The position numbers and the translations under genes were made by a program. The notes beneath the pieces were generated by a model. It was not told the origin of the DNA. It searched no databases and was given only the letters and a program-made list of their open reading frames with translations. Shown in pieces: positions 1 to 8,767 of a DNA stretch of 43,745 nucleotides. The stretch lies in NCBI RefSeq assembly GCF_014195635.1, contig NZ_JACICC010000014.1, forward strand, positions 1-43,745, in the 5' to 3' direction. The first letter of the stretch is position 1; the number at the start of each line of letters is the position of its first letter. Source of the stretch: Pseudochelatococcus contaminans (lineage in GTDB: Bacteria; Pseudomonadota; Alphaproteobacteria; Rhizobiales; Beijerinckiaceae).

Positions 1-172
1 GATCTCCCTGGCGGTTGCCGCCGCCGGTTGGGTGGGTGTTGGTTCACCCGGAGATTACGCCGCCAGACAATTTCTACCACTTCCGAGACACGACCTTTCA
101 TTTGAAAAGTGCCTCTTGTCCGCGCGAAGTAGTGCGGAAAGAGTGTGCATGCAAGACCCGGAGTAATTTTCG
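1..172. other. Upstream region of ssb, no gene seen
   Basis: No convincing coding sequence is visible here. The segment should hold the ssb promoter. I looked for the alphaproteobacterial LexA box (GTTC-N7-GTTC) and did not find one. A GGAG sequence at about 160-163 is the likely ribosome binding site of ssb. Confidence 0.5.
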
Positions 173-691
173 ATGGCTGGTAGCGTCAATAAAGTCATTC
201 TGGTCGGCAATCTTGGTGCCGATCCGGAAATTCGTCGTCTGAATTCCGGCGACGTGGTTGCCAATCTGCGCATTGCAACGTCGGAAAGCTGGCGCGATCG
301 CCAGAGCGGCGAACGCAAGGACCGCACCGAATGGCACAGCGTTGTCATCTTCAATGAGAACCTCGCCAAGGTTGCGGAACAATATCTGAAGAAGGGTGCC
401 AAGGTTTACATCGAAGGCGCGCTCCAGACCCGCAAGTGGCAGGATCAGAACGGCAATGACCGTTATTCGACGGAAGTCGTGCTGCAGAAGTTCCGTGGTG
501 AACTGCAGATGCTTGATAGCCGTGGTGAAGGCGGCGGTGAAGGCCGTTCGTTCGGCGGCGGTGGCGGCAACCGTAACCAGATGTCTGATTATTCCGGTGG
601 CGGCGGTGATTTCGGCTCGTCCGGCCCATCCAATCAGGGTGGCAGCAGCGGTGGCTTCTCGCGCGATCTGGACGACGAAATTCCGTTCTGA
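173..691 (+). CDS. ssb: Single-stranded DNA-binding protein SSB
   Basis: This 172-residue protein would coat single-stranded DNA during replication, repair and recombination, and recruit partner enzymes through its tail. The N-terminal OB fold (about residues 1-110) opens with the typical [20 protein letters not shown] glycine/serine-rich disordered linker follows (about 117-160), ending in the acidic tip DDEIPF that binds SSB partners. Length and layout match bacterial SSB. The start is fixed by the conserved N-terminus and an upstream GGAG. It is a single-gene unit closed by a strong hairpin terminator. Nothing is odd about it. In many alphaproteobacteria ssb lies next to uvrA, which would be outside this window. 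Confidence 0.97.
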   Translation: MAGSVNKVILVGNLGADPEIRRLNSGDVVANLRIATSESWRDRQSGERKDRTEWHSVVIFNENLAKVAEQYLKKGAKVYIEGALQTRKWQDQNGNDRYSTEVVLQKFRGELQMLDSRGEGGGEGRSFGGGGGNRNQMSDYSGGGGDFGSSGPSNQGGSSGGFSRDLDDEIPF

Positions 692-727
692 GAACGAATA
701 TAATCCAGTTTATAAGTGAATTACGAT

Positions 728-754
728 AAGGCGCTGTTTTACAGCGCCTTTTCT
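728..754. terminator. Rho-independent terminator after ssb
   Basis: A perfect 10-bp stem, AAGGCGCTGT paired with ACAGCGCCTT, encloses a 3-nt loop and runs into TTCT. It lies between the convergent ssb and arsC genes, so it may serve both directions. Confidence 0.85.
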
Positions 755-807
755 ATTGGATCATACTTCCGATTCTCTAGGAAAAATGATGTCTGATCGC
801 GAGCTCG

Positions 808-1221
808 TCAGCGCGACTTGCCCTCAGATTTAACCTGCTCACCGTCCTCTTTGGTGAATGATGTGACCGGGTTTTCCAGAATATCCAGAACCAGTTCGGA
901 TGGGCGGCAAAGCTTCGTGCCGCGAGGCGTCTCGACAATGGGCCGGTTGATCAGGATCGGATGAGCCATCATGAAGTCGATCAGCTCGTCATCGGTCCAT
1001 TTGGGATCGGACAGGCCGAGGTCGGCATAAGGGGTGCCTTTCTCACGCAGCAGCTCGCGCGGCGTCACGCTCATTGCCGCCAGCAGCCCGACCAGACGGT
1101 CCCGTGTGGGCGGATTCTGCACATATTCGACTATGACGGGCTCTTCACCACTGGCGCGGATCATTGCCAGCGTATTGCGCGAGGTGCCGCATTTCGGATT
1201 GTGAAAAATAGTGACGGTCAT
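808..1221 (-). CDS. arsC: Arsenate reductase, glutaredoxin-dependent ArsC family
   Basis: This cytoplasmic enzyme reduces arsenate to arsenite. The 137-residue protein has the active-site loop HNPKCGTSRN with the catalytic Cys11. It also has the family signature HPILINRPIV and the downstream arginine-containing segment KLCRPSE, and it closely follows the E. coli plasmid ArsC pattern. I chose the ATG at 1221 because the family begins MTVTIFHNP; a longer reading frame to 1266 adds 15 unrelated residues. An AGGA lies upstream. No arsR, arsB or acr3 gene is adjacent, so this is a stand-alone arsC, as is common in these genomes. A Spx-like redox role cannot be excluded for an orphan copy. Confidence 0.92.
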   Translation of the reverse strand: MTVTIFHNPKCGTSRNTLAMIRASGEEPVIVEYVQNPPTRDRLVGLLAAMSVTPRELLREKGTPYADLGLSDPKWTDDELIDFMMAHPILINRPIVETPRGTKLCRPSELVLDILENPVTSFTKEDGEQVKSEGKSR

Positions 1222-1275
1222 CGGGAGTTTCCTGTCTGTGTTGCAAGCACCATGCGTAGTTGGCACCAGCGTGGG

Positions 1276-2046
1276 TCAGTTCATATCATTCATCTGCGGG
1301 TCGCCGGGATAAGTGTCGATAGAAAACTCCATATTATCGGCTGAAAACCGTGTCAGCGAATACTGGATGGGCACACCGTCAGTGTTCACATTGATTGCCT
1401 TGGCCGTCAGCACAATGGCGCCGGGCGAAAGCTTCAAATGTTTCAGATCATCCGAATCCGCATGGCGGGCGGATATGATTGTCGATTTACGGAAGTAGTC
1501 GGCAACTCCTGCTTTTCGGAAAGCCACGGTGATGGAACCGCTTTCCGCATAATCCTCGGCAATTTCCGGAAATTGTTCGGCACTGATCCAGAGTGTTGCG
1601 CGCGACACGGGGCGTCCGTCGGCGCTGTGCAAGGTTTCCAGCCGCAGGACAGGTGAACCAGGCTCGATCTCAAGAGCTTCGGCTATATCCGGGGAGGCAG
1701 GCGCTGTGCCGGAAGCGAGCAGCGCGCCTTTCATGTCCCGCACTTGCGAAGCCAGTGATTGCGAAATGCGGGTGCGACGTCCGATCTGATAGGTGAGGCG
1801 CTTTGCATTGGCAACGAAGGTGCCGCGCCCTTGCTCGGCACGCAGTACGCCTTCTTGCGTCAGCGCGGCGATTGCGCTGCGCACCGTATGGCGATTGACT
1901 CCAAACCTGTCGGCAAGTTCCATCTCGGCGGGCATACGCGCACCGGACTGAAGCCTTCCGGCTCTGATCTCACCGCGTATCTCGTCGGCAATCTGCCGCC
2001 AGATCGCTACGCCGCTGTTTCTCTCAATTCGTCTGGTCTTTGTCAT
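1276..2046 (-). CDS. phnF: PhnF, GntR/HutC-family repressor of the phosphonate operon
   Basis: This 256-residue regulator has an N-terminal GntR winged helix (about residues 10-80, with MELADRFGVNRHTVRSAIAA as the recognition segment). A UTRA ligand-binding domain follows (about 95-250). It is divergent from phnG and shares its 218-bp intergenic region, the usual position for PhnF. From the family it should repress the phn genes until a phosphonate-derived effector binds; the effector is not known from sequence. The ATG at 2046 is preferred over a TTG one codon upstream. The start codon lies against the Pho box, so PhoB bound there could also affect phnF transcription. Confidence 0.9.
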   Translation of the reverse strand: MTKTRRIERNSGVAIWRQIADEIRGEIRAGRLQSGARMPAEMELADRFGVNRHTVRSAIAALTQEGVLRAEQGRGTFVANAKRLTYQIGRRTRISQSLASQVRDMKGALLASGTAPASPDIAEALEIEPGSPVLRLETLHSADGRPVSRATLWISAEQFPEIAEDYAESGSITVAFRKAGVADYFRKSTIISARHADSDDLKHLKLSPGAIVLTAKAINVNTDGVPIQYSLTRFSADNMEFSIDTYPGDPQMNDMN

Positions 2047-2049
2047 CAA

Positions 2050-2067
2050 CTGTCATCGTCCTGTCAT
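2050..2067 (+). promoter_or_regulatory. Pho box of the phnG-phnN operon
   Basis: Two perfect CTGTCAT heptamers are separated by 4 bp (CGTC), exactly the PhoB consensus of rhizobia. A weaker TTGTCAT sits 10 bp upstream at 2040-2046. The orientation is toward phnG. A possible -10 element TATTCA begins 12 bp past the box (2079-2084), the spacing expected where PhoB replaces the -35 contact. Confidence 0.85.
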
Positions 2068-2099
2068 TGGCAGGGTGTATTCATTCTGGTATTGTATAG

Positions 2100-2119
2100 T
2101 TGTCTGTATAACTAGACAA
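2100..2119. promoter_or_regulatory. Probable PhnF operator
   Basis: TTGTCT and AGACAA form a perfect inverted repeat around an 8-bp centre, with a related TGTATA repeat on each side (near 2093 and 2105). It lies just downstream of the predicted Pho box promoter and well before phnG, so a GntR-type repressor bound here would block the operon. Assignment to PhnF is inference from position and symmetry. Confidence 0.6.
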
Positions 2120-2140
2120 TCTGAGAGATCAAGTCAACGG

Positions 2141-2241
2141 GAGCGCATCCCGAAAAACATGAAACGGTTTTCGGACGAGATGCGCCTCAAAACAAACTCC
2201 AGAGCGGCGATCTGATGCAATCAGGTCAAAGCCCGCTCTGG
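2141..2241. repeat. Two palindromic intergenic repeats in the phnG leader
   Basis: The first (2141-2188) pairs GAGCGCATC with GATGCGCCTC and has the core CCGAAAA...TTTTCGG. The second (2199-2241) pairs CCAGAGCGG with CCGCTCTGG. Both look like the short palindromic intergenic elements common in Rhizobiales. A relative of the first lies at 11597. They would form stem-loops in the phnG leader RNA. Confidence 0.7.
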
Positions 2242-2263
2242 AACTAACAGGGCAGGGAAGCTC

Positions 2264-2791
2264 ATGTACGGTACGGAGCAAAGTGCGAAGAGAGGCGGAG
2301 CCGGTTCCACCACTGAAAGCGGAACGGTGCCGGATGCCGTGCCAGATTCAGTTCAAGTCGCACGGCAGGCAAGCATGGCAGTTCTTGCGCGTGCAAGTGG
2401 CGAAGAGCTGCATGCCTTCTGGCAGGCATGGTCCGACAAGCCGGAATTTGAAGTTCTGCGCGGACCGGAAACCGGTCTCGTAATGCTGCGTGGCCGCATT
2501 GGCGGCGGCGGCGCCCCCTTCAATGTCGGCGAGGCAACGGTGACGCGCGCTACGGTGCGGCTCTCCGGCGGTTCGGTCGGCCACTCTTATGCGCTCGGTC
2601 GCGATCAGGAAAAGGCGCGGCTTGCCGCTGTCTTCGATGCATTGTGGCTCGATGAAGGCCATCGCGATGCCGTGGAGGCACAAGTGCTGAATGTCTTGCG
2701 CAAGCGGCTGGACGATGCCGACGTCAAGCTGCGCGGCGAAGCCGCCGCTACCAAGGTCGATTTCTTCACAATGGTCCGGGGAGACAATTGA
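2264..2791 (+). CDS. phnG: PhnG, C-P lyase core complex subunit
   Basis: PhnG is a subunit of the PhnGHIJ complex, which couples a phosphonate to ATP and then cleaves the C-P bond. The 175-residue product has the family body from about residue 30 (RQASMAVLARASGEEL) to the C-terminal KVDFFTMVRGDN. The first 30 residues are longer and less conserved than in E. coli. An AGGGAAG precedes the ATG at 2264. It is the first gene of the operon and overlaps phnH by one base. A later in-frame ATG (MAVLARAS) would remove conserved sequence. Confidence 0.93.
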   Translation: MYGTEQSAKRGGAGSTTESGTVPDAVPDSVQVARQASMAVLARASGEELHAFWQAWSDKPEFEVLRGPETGLVMLRGRIGGGGAPFNVGEATVTRATVRLSGGSVGHSYALGRDQEKARLAAVFDALWLDEGHRDAVEAQVLNVLRKRLDDADVKLRGEAAATKVDFFTMVRGDN

Positions 2792-3420
2792 TGCTTCCTT
2801 TTTCTCTCGAAAACAGCGCTTCCTCTGCGTTTGAAGGTGGCTTTGACGATCCGGTGACGGATGCGCAGTCGGCTTTTCATGCCGTCATGCACGCCATGGC
2901 TAATCCCGGTCGCATTTATCCATTGGCGCGCACAGCCACACCACCGCAGCCGCTGACGCCTGAACTGGGCGTTATTGCAGCAACCCTGCTCGATCACGAT
3001 GCAACTGTCTGGTGCGATGCAGCGATAGCAGCTGATGAAAGCGTAACCGCCTGGCTTACTTTCCACACGGGTGCGCCGCGTGTCGAAAGTGCGGATGCCG
3101 CACAATTCGCTCTAGCCAGCAATGTTTCGCTGTTGCCGTCTCTGGCAGGGTTTTCGCAGGGCGACACCGAATTTCCCGACCGTTCGACAACCGTTGTTCT
3201 CGCTGTTGCGTCGCTGACAAGCGGACGGGGCTTTGTGCTGAAAGGCCCCGGTATCGATGGCGAACGTGCACTTCATGTCGAAGGTCTGCCGCAGGATTTC
3301 ATCCAGCAATGGCGTGAGAACGGCGCACAATACCCGCTCGGCGTTGATCTTGTTCTGGTCAGCGACGGCGCTGTTGCAGCGCTTCCCCGCACAACTCGCG
3401 TTTCCGCTCTGGAGGGCTGA
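2791..3420 (+). CDS. phnH: PhnH, C-P lyase core complex subunit
   Basis: PhnH is the dimeric subunit of the PhnGHIJ core; in E. coli it resembles PLP-transferase folds but has no known activity alone. The 209-residue protein begins MLPFSLENS and contains the family segment FHAVMHAMANPGRIYPL near residues 30-46. The length is normal. Its ATG at 2791 uses the last base of the phnG stop (TGATG), which signals translational coupling. A TTG one codon earlier is less likely. Its stop lies 2 nt before the phnI start. Confidence 0.93.
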   Translation: MLPFSLENSASSAFEGGFDDPVTDAQSAFHAVMHAMANPGRIYPLARTATPPQPLTPELGVIAATLLDHDATVWCDAAIAADESVTAWLTFHTGAPRVESADAAQFALASNVSLLPSLAGFSQGDTEFPDRSTTVVLAVASLTSGRGFVLKGPGIDGERALHVEGLPQDFIQQWRENGAQYPLGVDLVLVSDGAVAALPRTTRVSALEG

Positions 3421-3422
3421 AA

Positions 3423-4532
3423 ATGTATGTTGCCGTAAAGGGTGGCGAAACGGCCATCCATAATGCCCACCGTCTTCTCGATGATCGTCGTCGCGGCGAC
3501 CGTTCGGTTCCGGCACTGCGTCTCGATCAGATTGCCGAACAGCTGGCGCTGGCGGTTGATCGCGTCATGGCCGAAGGTTCGCTCTATGATCGCGAACTGG
3601 CGGCACTTGCTGTGCGCCAGTCGCGTGGCGATCTGATCGAAGCGATCTTTCTGGTGCGCGCCTACCGCACCACCTTGCCGCGTTTTGGCTATTCGCGGCC
3701 GATGGAAACCGCTGAAATGCTGATCGAACGCCGCATTTCTGCGACCTACAAGGATCTGCCGGGTGGTCAGTTGCTCGGACCGACCTTTGATTACACGCAT
3801 CGTCTGCTCGACCCAGATCTGGCCGGTGATGTTGCCGTTCCGGAACCCGAAATGCGGGAAGCCGTGAAGGAAGAGACGCCGCGTGTAACCGATATTCTTG
3901 GTGCGGTCGGCATGATTGAGGATGATGGTTCCCTGCCGGAAGGTCACGAACCGGGCGACCTGACCCGCGAACCGTGGACATTCCCGATGGAGCGCGATCT
4001 GCGCCTTCAGGCATTGGCACGCGGTGATGAAGGCTTCCTGCTGGCGCTCGGCTATTCCACCCAGCGCGGCTATGGCAACAATCATCCTTTCGTCGGCGAA
4101 ATCCGCATTGGCGAAGTGGATGTCGAGTTCGACGTGCCCGAACTTGGTTTTGCCGTCTCGCTCGGTCGCGTGCAGCTGACCGAATGCCAGATGGTCAATC
4201 AGTTCAAGGGATCGGCCAAGCAGCCGCCGCAGTTCACGCGCGGTTACGGTCTGGTTTTCGGCCAGAGCGAACGCAAGGCCATGTCCATGTCGCTCTGCGA
4301 CCGTGCATTGCGTGTGCGGGAATTCGATGCGGATGTGACGGCACCTGCCGAGGACGAGGAATTCGTTATCTCGCATTCCGACAATGTGCAGGCGACGGGT
4401 TTCGTCGAGCATCTGAAACTGCCGCATTACGTGGATTTCCAGGCAGAACTCGACCTCATCCGCCGCATGCGCGCGGAATATGACCAGGCGCACAATGAGA
4501 CTGAAGGCGTAACGAAGGAGGCCGCAGAATGA
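3423..4532 (+). CDS. phnI: PhnI, nucleosidase-type subunit of C-P lyase
   Basis: With PhnG and PhnH, PhnI exchanges the adenine of ATP for the phosphonate, giving alpha-D-ribose 1-methylphosphonate 5-triphosphate. The 369-residue protein starts MYVAVKGGETAI, as in the family, and carries long conserved blocks such as ALGYSTQRGYGNNHPFVGE and GYGLVFGQSERKAMSM. The start is supported by GGAGGG in the end of phnH. It overlaps phnJ by 4 bp (ATGA). Length and sequence look intact. Confidence 0.95.
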   Translation: MYVAVKGGETAIHNAHRLLDDRRRGDRSVPALRLDQIAEQLALAVDRVMAEGSLYDRELAALAVRQSRGDLIEAIFLVRAYRTTLPRFGYSRPMETAEMLIERRISATYKDLPGGQLLGPTFDYTHRLLDPDLAGDVAVPEPEMREAVKEETPRVTDILGAVGMIEDDGSLPEGHEPGDLTREPWTFPMERDLRLQALARGDEGFLLALGYSTQRGYGNNHPFVGEIRIGEVDVEFDVPELGFAVSLGRVQLTECQMVNQFKGSAKQPPQFTRGYGLVFGQSERKAMSMSLCDRALRVREFDADVTAPAEDEEFVISHSDNVQATGFVEHLKLPHYVDFQAELDLIRRMRAEYDQAHNETEGVTKEAAE

Positions 4533-5422
4533 GCGATCTGGCCAATTATAACTTCGCCTATCTGGACGAACAGACCAAGCGGATGATCCGCCGTGCCATC
4601 CTGAAGGCCATCGCAATACCGGGCTATCAGGTGCCTTTTGCCAGCCGTGAAATGCCGATGCCTTATGGCTGGGGCACCGGCGGCGTGCAGGTGACGGCTG
4701 CCATTCTGGGGCCGGATGATGTGTTGAAGGTTATCGATCAGGGCGCCGATGACACGACCAATGCCGTTTCCATCCGCGCCTTCTTCCAGAAGACTGCCGA
4801 TGTCGCTGTAACGACCCATACGGGCGAGGCGACCATCATCCAGACCCGGCACCGTATCCCGGAATATCCGCTGACCGAGGGGCAGGTGATTGTCTATCAG
4901 GTGCCGATCCCCGAGCCACTGCGTTTTCTGGAGCCACGCGAAACCGAAACCCGCAAGATGCACGCGCTCGCCGAATATGGCCTCATGCATGTGAAGCTTT
5001 ACGAGGACATTGCGCGTCACGGTCATATCGCCAAGACCTACGATTATCCGGTGATGATCGAAGGCCGCTATGTGATGGCGCCTTCGCCGACGCCGAAATT
5101 CGACAATCCGAAAATGCATATGTCTCCGGCATTGCAGCTGTTCGGCGCAGGTCGCGAAAAGCGCATTTATGCCGTCCCGCCCTATACGCGGGTGGTCAGC
5201 CTCGATTTCGAGGATCACCCGTTCGAAGTGCAGAAGTTCAAGGAACCCTGTGCGCTGTGCGGCGCGAAGGGCGTCTATCTGGATGAAGTCGTGCTCGATG
5301 ATCGCGGCGGCTCGATGTTCGTCTGCTCCGACACTGATTTTTGCGAAGACCGTCAGGCCAACGGCCATTTCGGTCATCTGGCTGCAAACAAGGAGGCTGC
5401 GGCCAAGGAGACCGTAAAATGA
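4529..5422 (+). CDS. phnJ: PhnJ, radical-SAM C-P lyase
   Basis: PhnJ breaks the C-P bond of ribose 1-methylphosphonate 5-phosphate with an iron-sulfur cluster and S-adenosylmethionine, releasing methane when methylphosphonate is the substrate. The 297-residue protein has cysteines at 241, 244, 266 and 272 (CALC...VCSDTDFC), the same numbers as the cluster and catalytic cysteines of E. coli PhnJ. All key residues are present, so the enzyme should be active. It overlaps phnI and phnK by ATGA-type junctions, which fits tight stoichiometric coupling of the core complex. Confidence 0.97.
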   Translation: MSDLANYNFAYLDEQTKRMIRRAILKAIAIPGYQVPFASREMPMPYGWGTGGVQVTAAILGPDDVLKVIDQGADDTTNAVSIRAFFQKTADVAVTTHTGEATIIQTRHRIPEYPLTEGQVIVYQVPIPEPLRFLEPRETETRKMHALAEYGLMHVKLYEDIARHGHIAKTYDYPVMIEGRYVMAPSPTPKFDNPKMHMSPALQLFGAGREKRIYAVPPYTRVVSLDFEDHPFEVQKFKEPCALCGAKGVYLDEVVLDDRGGSMFVCSDTDFCEDRQANGHFGHLAANKEAAAKETVK

Positions 5423-6195
5423 ACAGCGAACCCCTGCTGAGAGTAAACAGCCTGTCGAAGTTTTACGGCAATCGCCGTGGCTGTGCAGATATTTCCTTCA
5501 AACTGTGGCCGGGCGAAGTGCTGGCCATCGTCGGCGAATCCGGTTCGGGCAAGACGACGCTGCTGAACAGTCTGGCAACCCGTCTGGAGCCGACATCGGG
5601 CACCGTCGAATACCGGATGCGTGACGGTGAATTCCGCGATCTCTACAAGATTGGCGAAGCGGAACGCCGTTTCCTGATGCGGACCGATTGGGGTTTTGTG
5701 CATCAGAACCCGGCTGACGGATTGCGCATGACGGTTTCAGCTGGCGCCAATGTCGGCGAACGCCTGATGGCAGTCGGTGAACGTCATTACGGTAATATCC
5801 GCTCGACGGCCACGGAATGGCTCGGTCGTGTCGAAATCGCTTCTGACCGTATCGACGATCAGCCGCGCGCCTTCTCTGGCGGCATGCGCCAGCGCTTGCA
5901 GATTGCCCGCAATCTGGTGACTGCTCCGCGACTTGTTTTCATGGATGAACCGACCGGCGGTCTCGATGTGTCCGTGCAGGCACGTCTTCTCGATCTTTTG
6001 CGCGGCCTCGTCAGCGATCTTGGTCTGTCGGTGATCATCGTTACTCACGATCTTGCCGTAGCCCGGCTTCTGTCCCATCGCATCATGGTCATGAAAGACG
6101 GCCATATTGTCGAACAGGGCCTGACCGACCGCGTTCTGGATGACCCGCAAGCGCCTTATACGCAGCTGCTCGTGTCGTCTATTCTACAGGTTTAG
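5419..6195 (+). CDS. phnK: PhnK, ABC-type ATPase associated with C-P lyase
   Basis: PhnK is an ABC-fold ATPase that docks on the PhnGHIJ core rather than on a membrane transporter. The 258-residue protein has Walker A GESGSGKTT (K45), the signature FSGGMRQRLQIARN and Walker B LVFMDEPTGGLD, with a switch histidine in VTHD. The ATG at 5419 overlaps the phnJ stop; an upstream start at 5341 would read 26 residues inside phnJ and is rejected. A 67-bp gap, the largest in this operon, separates it from phnL. Confidence 0.95.
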   Translation: MNSEPLLRVNSLSKFYGNRRGCADISFKLWPGEVLAIVGESGSGKTTLLNSLATRLEPTSGTVEYRMRDGEFRDLYKIGEAERRFLMRTDWGFVHQNPADGLRMTVSAGANVGERLMAVGERHYGNIRSTATEWLGRVEIASDRIDDQPRAFSGGMRQRLQIARNLVTAPRLVFMDEPTGGLDVSVQARLLDLLRGLVSDLGLSVIIVTHDLAVARLLSHRIMVMKDGHIVEQGLTDRVLDDPQAPYTQLLVSSILQV

Positions 6196-6262
6196 TAAAT
6201 TAAAACAGATGTTTGCAGCGTGTTGTTCGTAAATTAGCGAAACTTCATGCGTGAGGTGAGAA

Positions 6263-6982
6263 ATGACACAAGTTAGAACATCCTCTCCGCTGGCGGTGTC
6301 GGGGCTGGCGAAGACGTTCACGATGCACTTGCAAGGTGGCATTCAGTTGCCAGTCGTAAGTAACGTGGACTTCAATCTGGAAGCAGGCGAATGCGCCGTG
6401 CTTGGCGGACCTTCCGGTGCCGGTAAAAGCTCCATTCTCAAGATGGTCTATGGCAATTACGCTGTGAATGCAGGTTCGATCCTCATTCGTCACGAAGACC
6501 GTATGGTGGATCTGGCAACAGCCGATCCGCGCGAAGTGCTGGCGGTGCGGCGCGATACGATTGGCTATGTCAGCCAGTTTCTGCGCACATTGCCGCGCGT
6601 CGCGGCAATTGATGTGGTTGCCGAGCCTCTGGTTGCGCGTGGCGTCGATCGCGAAGTGGCGCTGAACCGCGCTCGCGAGCTTCTGTTACAGCTCAACCTG
6701 CCGGAACGCCTGTGGGCCCTGCCGCCTGCAACCTTCTCCGGCGGCGAACAGCAGCGCGTGAACATCGCGCGCGGTTTCATCACGGATCATCCGATACTGT
6801 TGCTCGATGAGCCGACCGCCTCGCTCGATGCGAAGAACCGGGCTGTCGTGGTTGATCTCATCAAGACCAAGAAGGAGCAGGGCGTCGCCATGCTAGGCAT
6901 CTTCCACGATGAAGATGTGCGTACGGAGGTTGCGGACCGGATTATCGACGTGACAGCTTTCTCTCCGAGGGCCGCCGCATGA
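6263..6982 (+). CDS. phnL: PhnL, ABC-type ATPase of the C-P lyase pathway
   Basis: PhnL is the second ABC-fold protein of the pathway and in known complexes sits with PhnK on the lyase core. The 239-residue protein has Walker [11 protein letters not shown] (K55), signature [14 protein letters not shown] and Walker [14 protein letters not shown] histidine in GIFHDEDV is at the H-loop position. GGTGAG precedes the ATG at 6263. Its stop overlaps the next gene by 4 bp. It is clearly different from the importer ATPase PhnC further down. Confidence 0.94.
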   Translation: MTQVRTSSPLAVSGLAKTFTMHLQGGIQLPVVSNVDFNLEAGECAVLGGPSGAGKSSILKMVYGNYAVNAGSILIRHEDRMVDLATADPREVLAVRRDTIGYVSQFLRTLPRVAAIDVVAEPLVARGVDREVALNRARELLLQLNLPERLWALPPATFSGGEQQRVNIARGFITDHPILLLDEPTASLDAKNRAVVVDLIKTKKEQGVAMLGIFHDEDVRTEVADRIIDVTAFSPRAAA

Positions 6983-7635
6983 CCAAGCTATCGGTAGAAC
7001 CGCTGGTGCATAAAACCGCCATCGTCAGCGGTTGCACACTCGGTCGCTACACAGAGATAGGCGAGCGCAGCCGCGTTTCGGAAACTGTGCTCGATGATTA
7101 TTCCTATCTCGGCGTCGATTGCGAAATATGGTGCGCGGAAATTGGCAAGTTTTCCAATATCGCCAGCCATGTGCGCATCAACGCCACCAACCATCCGACA
7201 TGGCGTCCGACGTTGCATCATTTCACCTACCGCGCCGGTGATTACTGGCCGGAGGAAAAGGATGAGACGGAGTTTTTCGAGTGGCGTCGCGGCAATGCCG
7301 TGAAAATCGGTCACGACACATGGCTCGGCCATGGCTCCACCATTTTGCCGGGTGTGACGGTTGGCAATGGTGCGGTTGTCGGGGCCGGAGCGGTGGTGAG
7401 CAAGGACGTGGCACCCTATACGATTGTGGGCGGTGTGCCTGCGCGTCTCATTCGCGAACGCTTCGATGCCGCGACCGGCAATCGTCTGGATCGGCTGGCC
7501 TGGTGGGACTGGAGCCATGATCGTCTGCGTGAGGCGCTCGATGATTTCCGCGCGCTCGATATCGAAGCTTTCCTCTCGAAATATGAAACTGCCGCCAATA
7601 CAAATGCGGTGATGAAAGAGCTATCCCATGGCTAA
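6979..7635 (+). CDS. Hexapeptide-repeat acetyltransferase-like protein of phn operons
   Basis: This 218-residue protein has a left-handed beta-helix of the bacterial transferase hexapeptide type. Repeats start near residue 12 ([20 protein letters not shown]) and continue through [33 protein letters not shown]. Such chloramphenicol-acetyltransferase-like proteins are frequent in alphaproteobacterial phn operons, but their substrate is not settled; acetylation of aminoalkylphosphonates, the job of the unrelated PhnO, is one idea. It is coupled by overlap to phnL and phnM. It is not a PhnO of the GNAT fold, so I give no symbol. Confidence 0.85.
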   Translation: MTKLSVEPLVHKTAIVSGCTLGRYTEIGERSRVSETVLDDYSYLGVDCEIWCAEIGKFSNIASHVRINATNHPTWRPTLHHFTYRAGDYWPEEKDETEFFEWRRGNAVKIGHDTWLGHGSTILPGVTVGNGAVVGAGAVVSKDVAPYTIVGGVPARLIRERFDAATGNRLDRLAWWDWSHDRLREALDDFRALDIEAFLSKYETAANTNAVMKELSHG

Positions 7636-8767
7636 TGAAATCGTTCTGAAAAATGCGCAGATCGTGCTCGCTGACGAGATTGTTTCCGGTTCTATCCTGA
7701 TCCGTGACGGCAAAATTGCAGCCATCGATCAGGGCTATGCCAATGGCGGCGATGACATGGATGGCGATTATGTCATTCCGGGCCTCATCGAATTGCACAC
7801 CGACCAGCTGGAAAGCCATTACGCGCCGCGTCCGAAAGTGCGCTGGAATGTCGACGCTGCGGTTCAGGCCCATGATGCGCAGGTAGCAGCATCGGGCATC
7901 ACGACGGTTTTCGATGCGATGCGTGTCGGCTCCGACTATGACCGCGACTTCGTTGGTAAGGATATGCGGATGCTTGCGGATGCCATTGAAAGCGGTGTTC
8001 GCGAAAATCGCCTGCGTGCAGACCACTTTTTGCATCTGCGCTGCGAAGTATCTTCGGCAGATTGTCTCGAAACGTTCGAGCTTTTTGCGGGCGATGACCG
8101 CGTCAAACTCGCTTCGCTGATGGATCATGCGCCGGGACAGCGTCAATTCGTTGATCTTGAGACCTATCGCACTTATTACATGCGCAAGATGAAGCTCACG
8201 GATGAGGAGTTCCGGGTGCATTGTGAGAAGCGTATGGCGGATTCGGACGCCTATTCGGCCAATCATCGCCGCGCCATTGCCGAAATGGCTGCGACACGTG
8301 GCATCGTTCTGGCCAGCCATGACGATGCGACCAGTGCGCATGTCGATGAATCGCTCGACCATGGCGTGCGGATTGCCGAGTTTCCGACCACGATGGAAGC
8401 GGCCAATGCTTCGAAAGGTGCGGGCCTCTCGATCCTGATGGGCGCGCCGAACATCGTTCGCGGTGGCTCGCATTCCGGCAATATCGCCGCGCGTGATCTC
8501 GTGGACAATGGCAGCCTCGACATCCTGTCTTCGGACTATATTCCGTTCAGCCTCATTCAGTCGGCTTTCGGCCTTGCTTCGGGTGAACGTCCGATTGCGC
8601 TGCCACAGGCTGTCCGCCTCGTGACCAAGAATCCTGCCGACGCCATGGCCATGGATGATCGCGGCGAAATCGCCATCGGCAAGCGCGCCGATCTCGTTCG
8701 CGTGCGCCCGAAAGGTGCAATCCCGGTTGTCCGTACGGTCTGGCGCGAAGGCGAACGGGTGCTTTGA
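7628..8767 (+). CDS. phnM: PhnM, ribose 1-methylphosphonate 5-triphosphate diphosphatase
   Basis: PhnM removes pyrophosphate from the triphosphate made by PhnGHI, giving the substrate of PhnJ. The 379-residue protein is an amidohydrolase-fold enzyme: the metal-binding HTDQLE segment follows IPGLIEL near residue 55, and DHAPGQ and LASHDDAT supply further ligands. The C-terminal [21 protein letters not shown] is typical. It overlaps the acetyltransferase gene by 8 bp and phnN by one base. Confidence 0.95.
   Translation: MANEIVLKNAQIVLADEIVSGSILIRDGKIAAIDQGYANGGDDMDGDYVIPGLIELHTDQLESHYAPRPKVRWNVDAAVQAHDAQVAASGITTVFDAMRVGSDYDRDFVGKDMRMLADAIESGVRENRLRADHFLHLRCEVSSADCLETFELFAGDDRVKLASLMDHAPGQRQFVDLETYRTYYMRKMKLTDEEFRVHCEKRMADSDAYSANHRRAIAEMAATRGIVLASHDDATSAHVDESLDHGVRIAEFPTTMEAANASKGAGLSILMGAPNIVRGGSHSGNIAARDLVDNGSLDILSSDYIPFSLIQSAFGLASGERPIALPQAVRLVTKNPADAMAMDDRGEIAIGKRADLVRVRPKGAIPVVRTVWREGERVL

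Noticed and set aside
1-172. LexA box before ssb
   Set aside because: No GTTC-N7-GTTC pattern is present.
3273-4616. Long open frame (447 codons) on the minus strand opposite phnI
   Set aside because: It is a frame shadow of phnI in high-GC DNA. It has no family signs, and phnI is certain.
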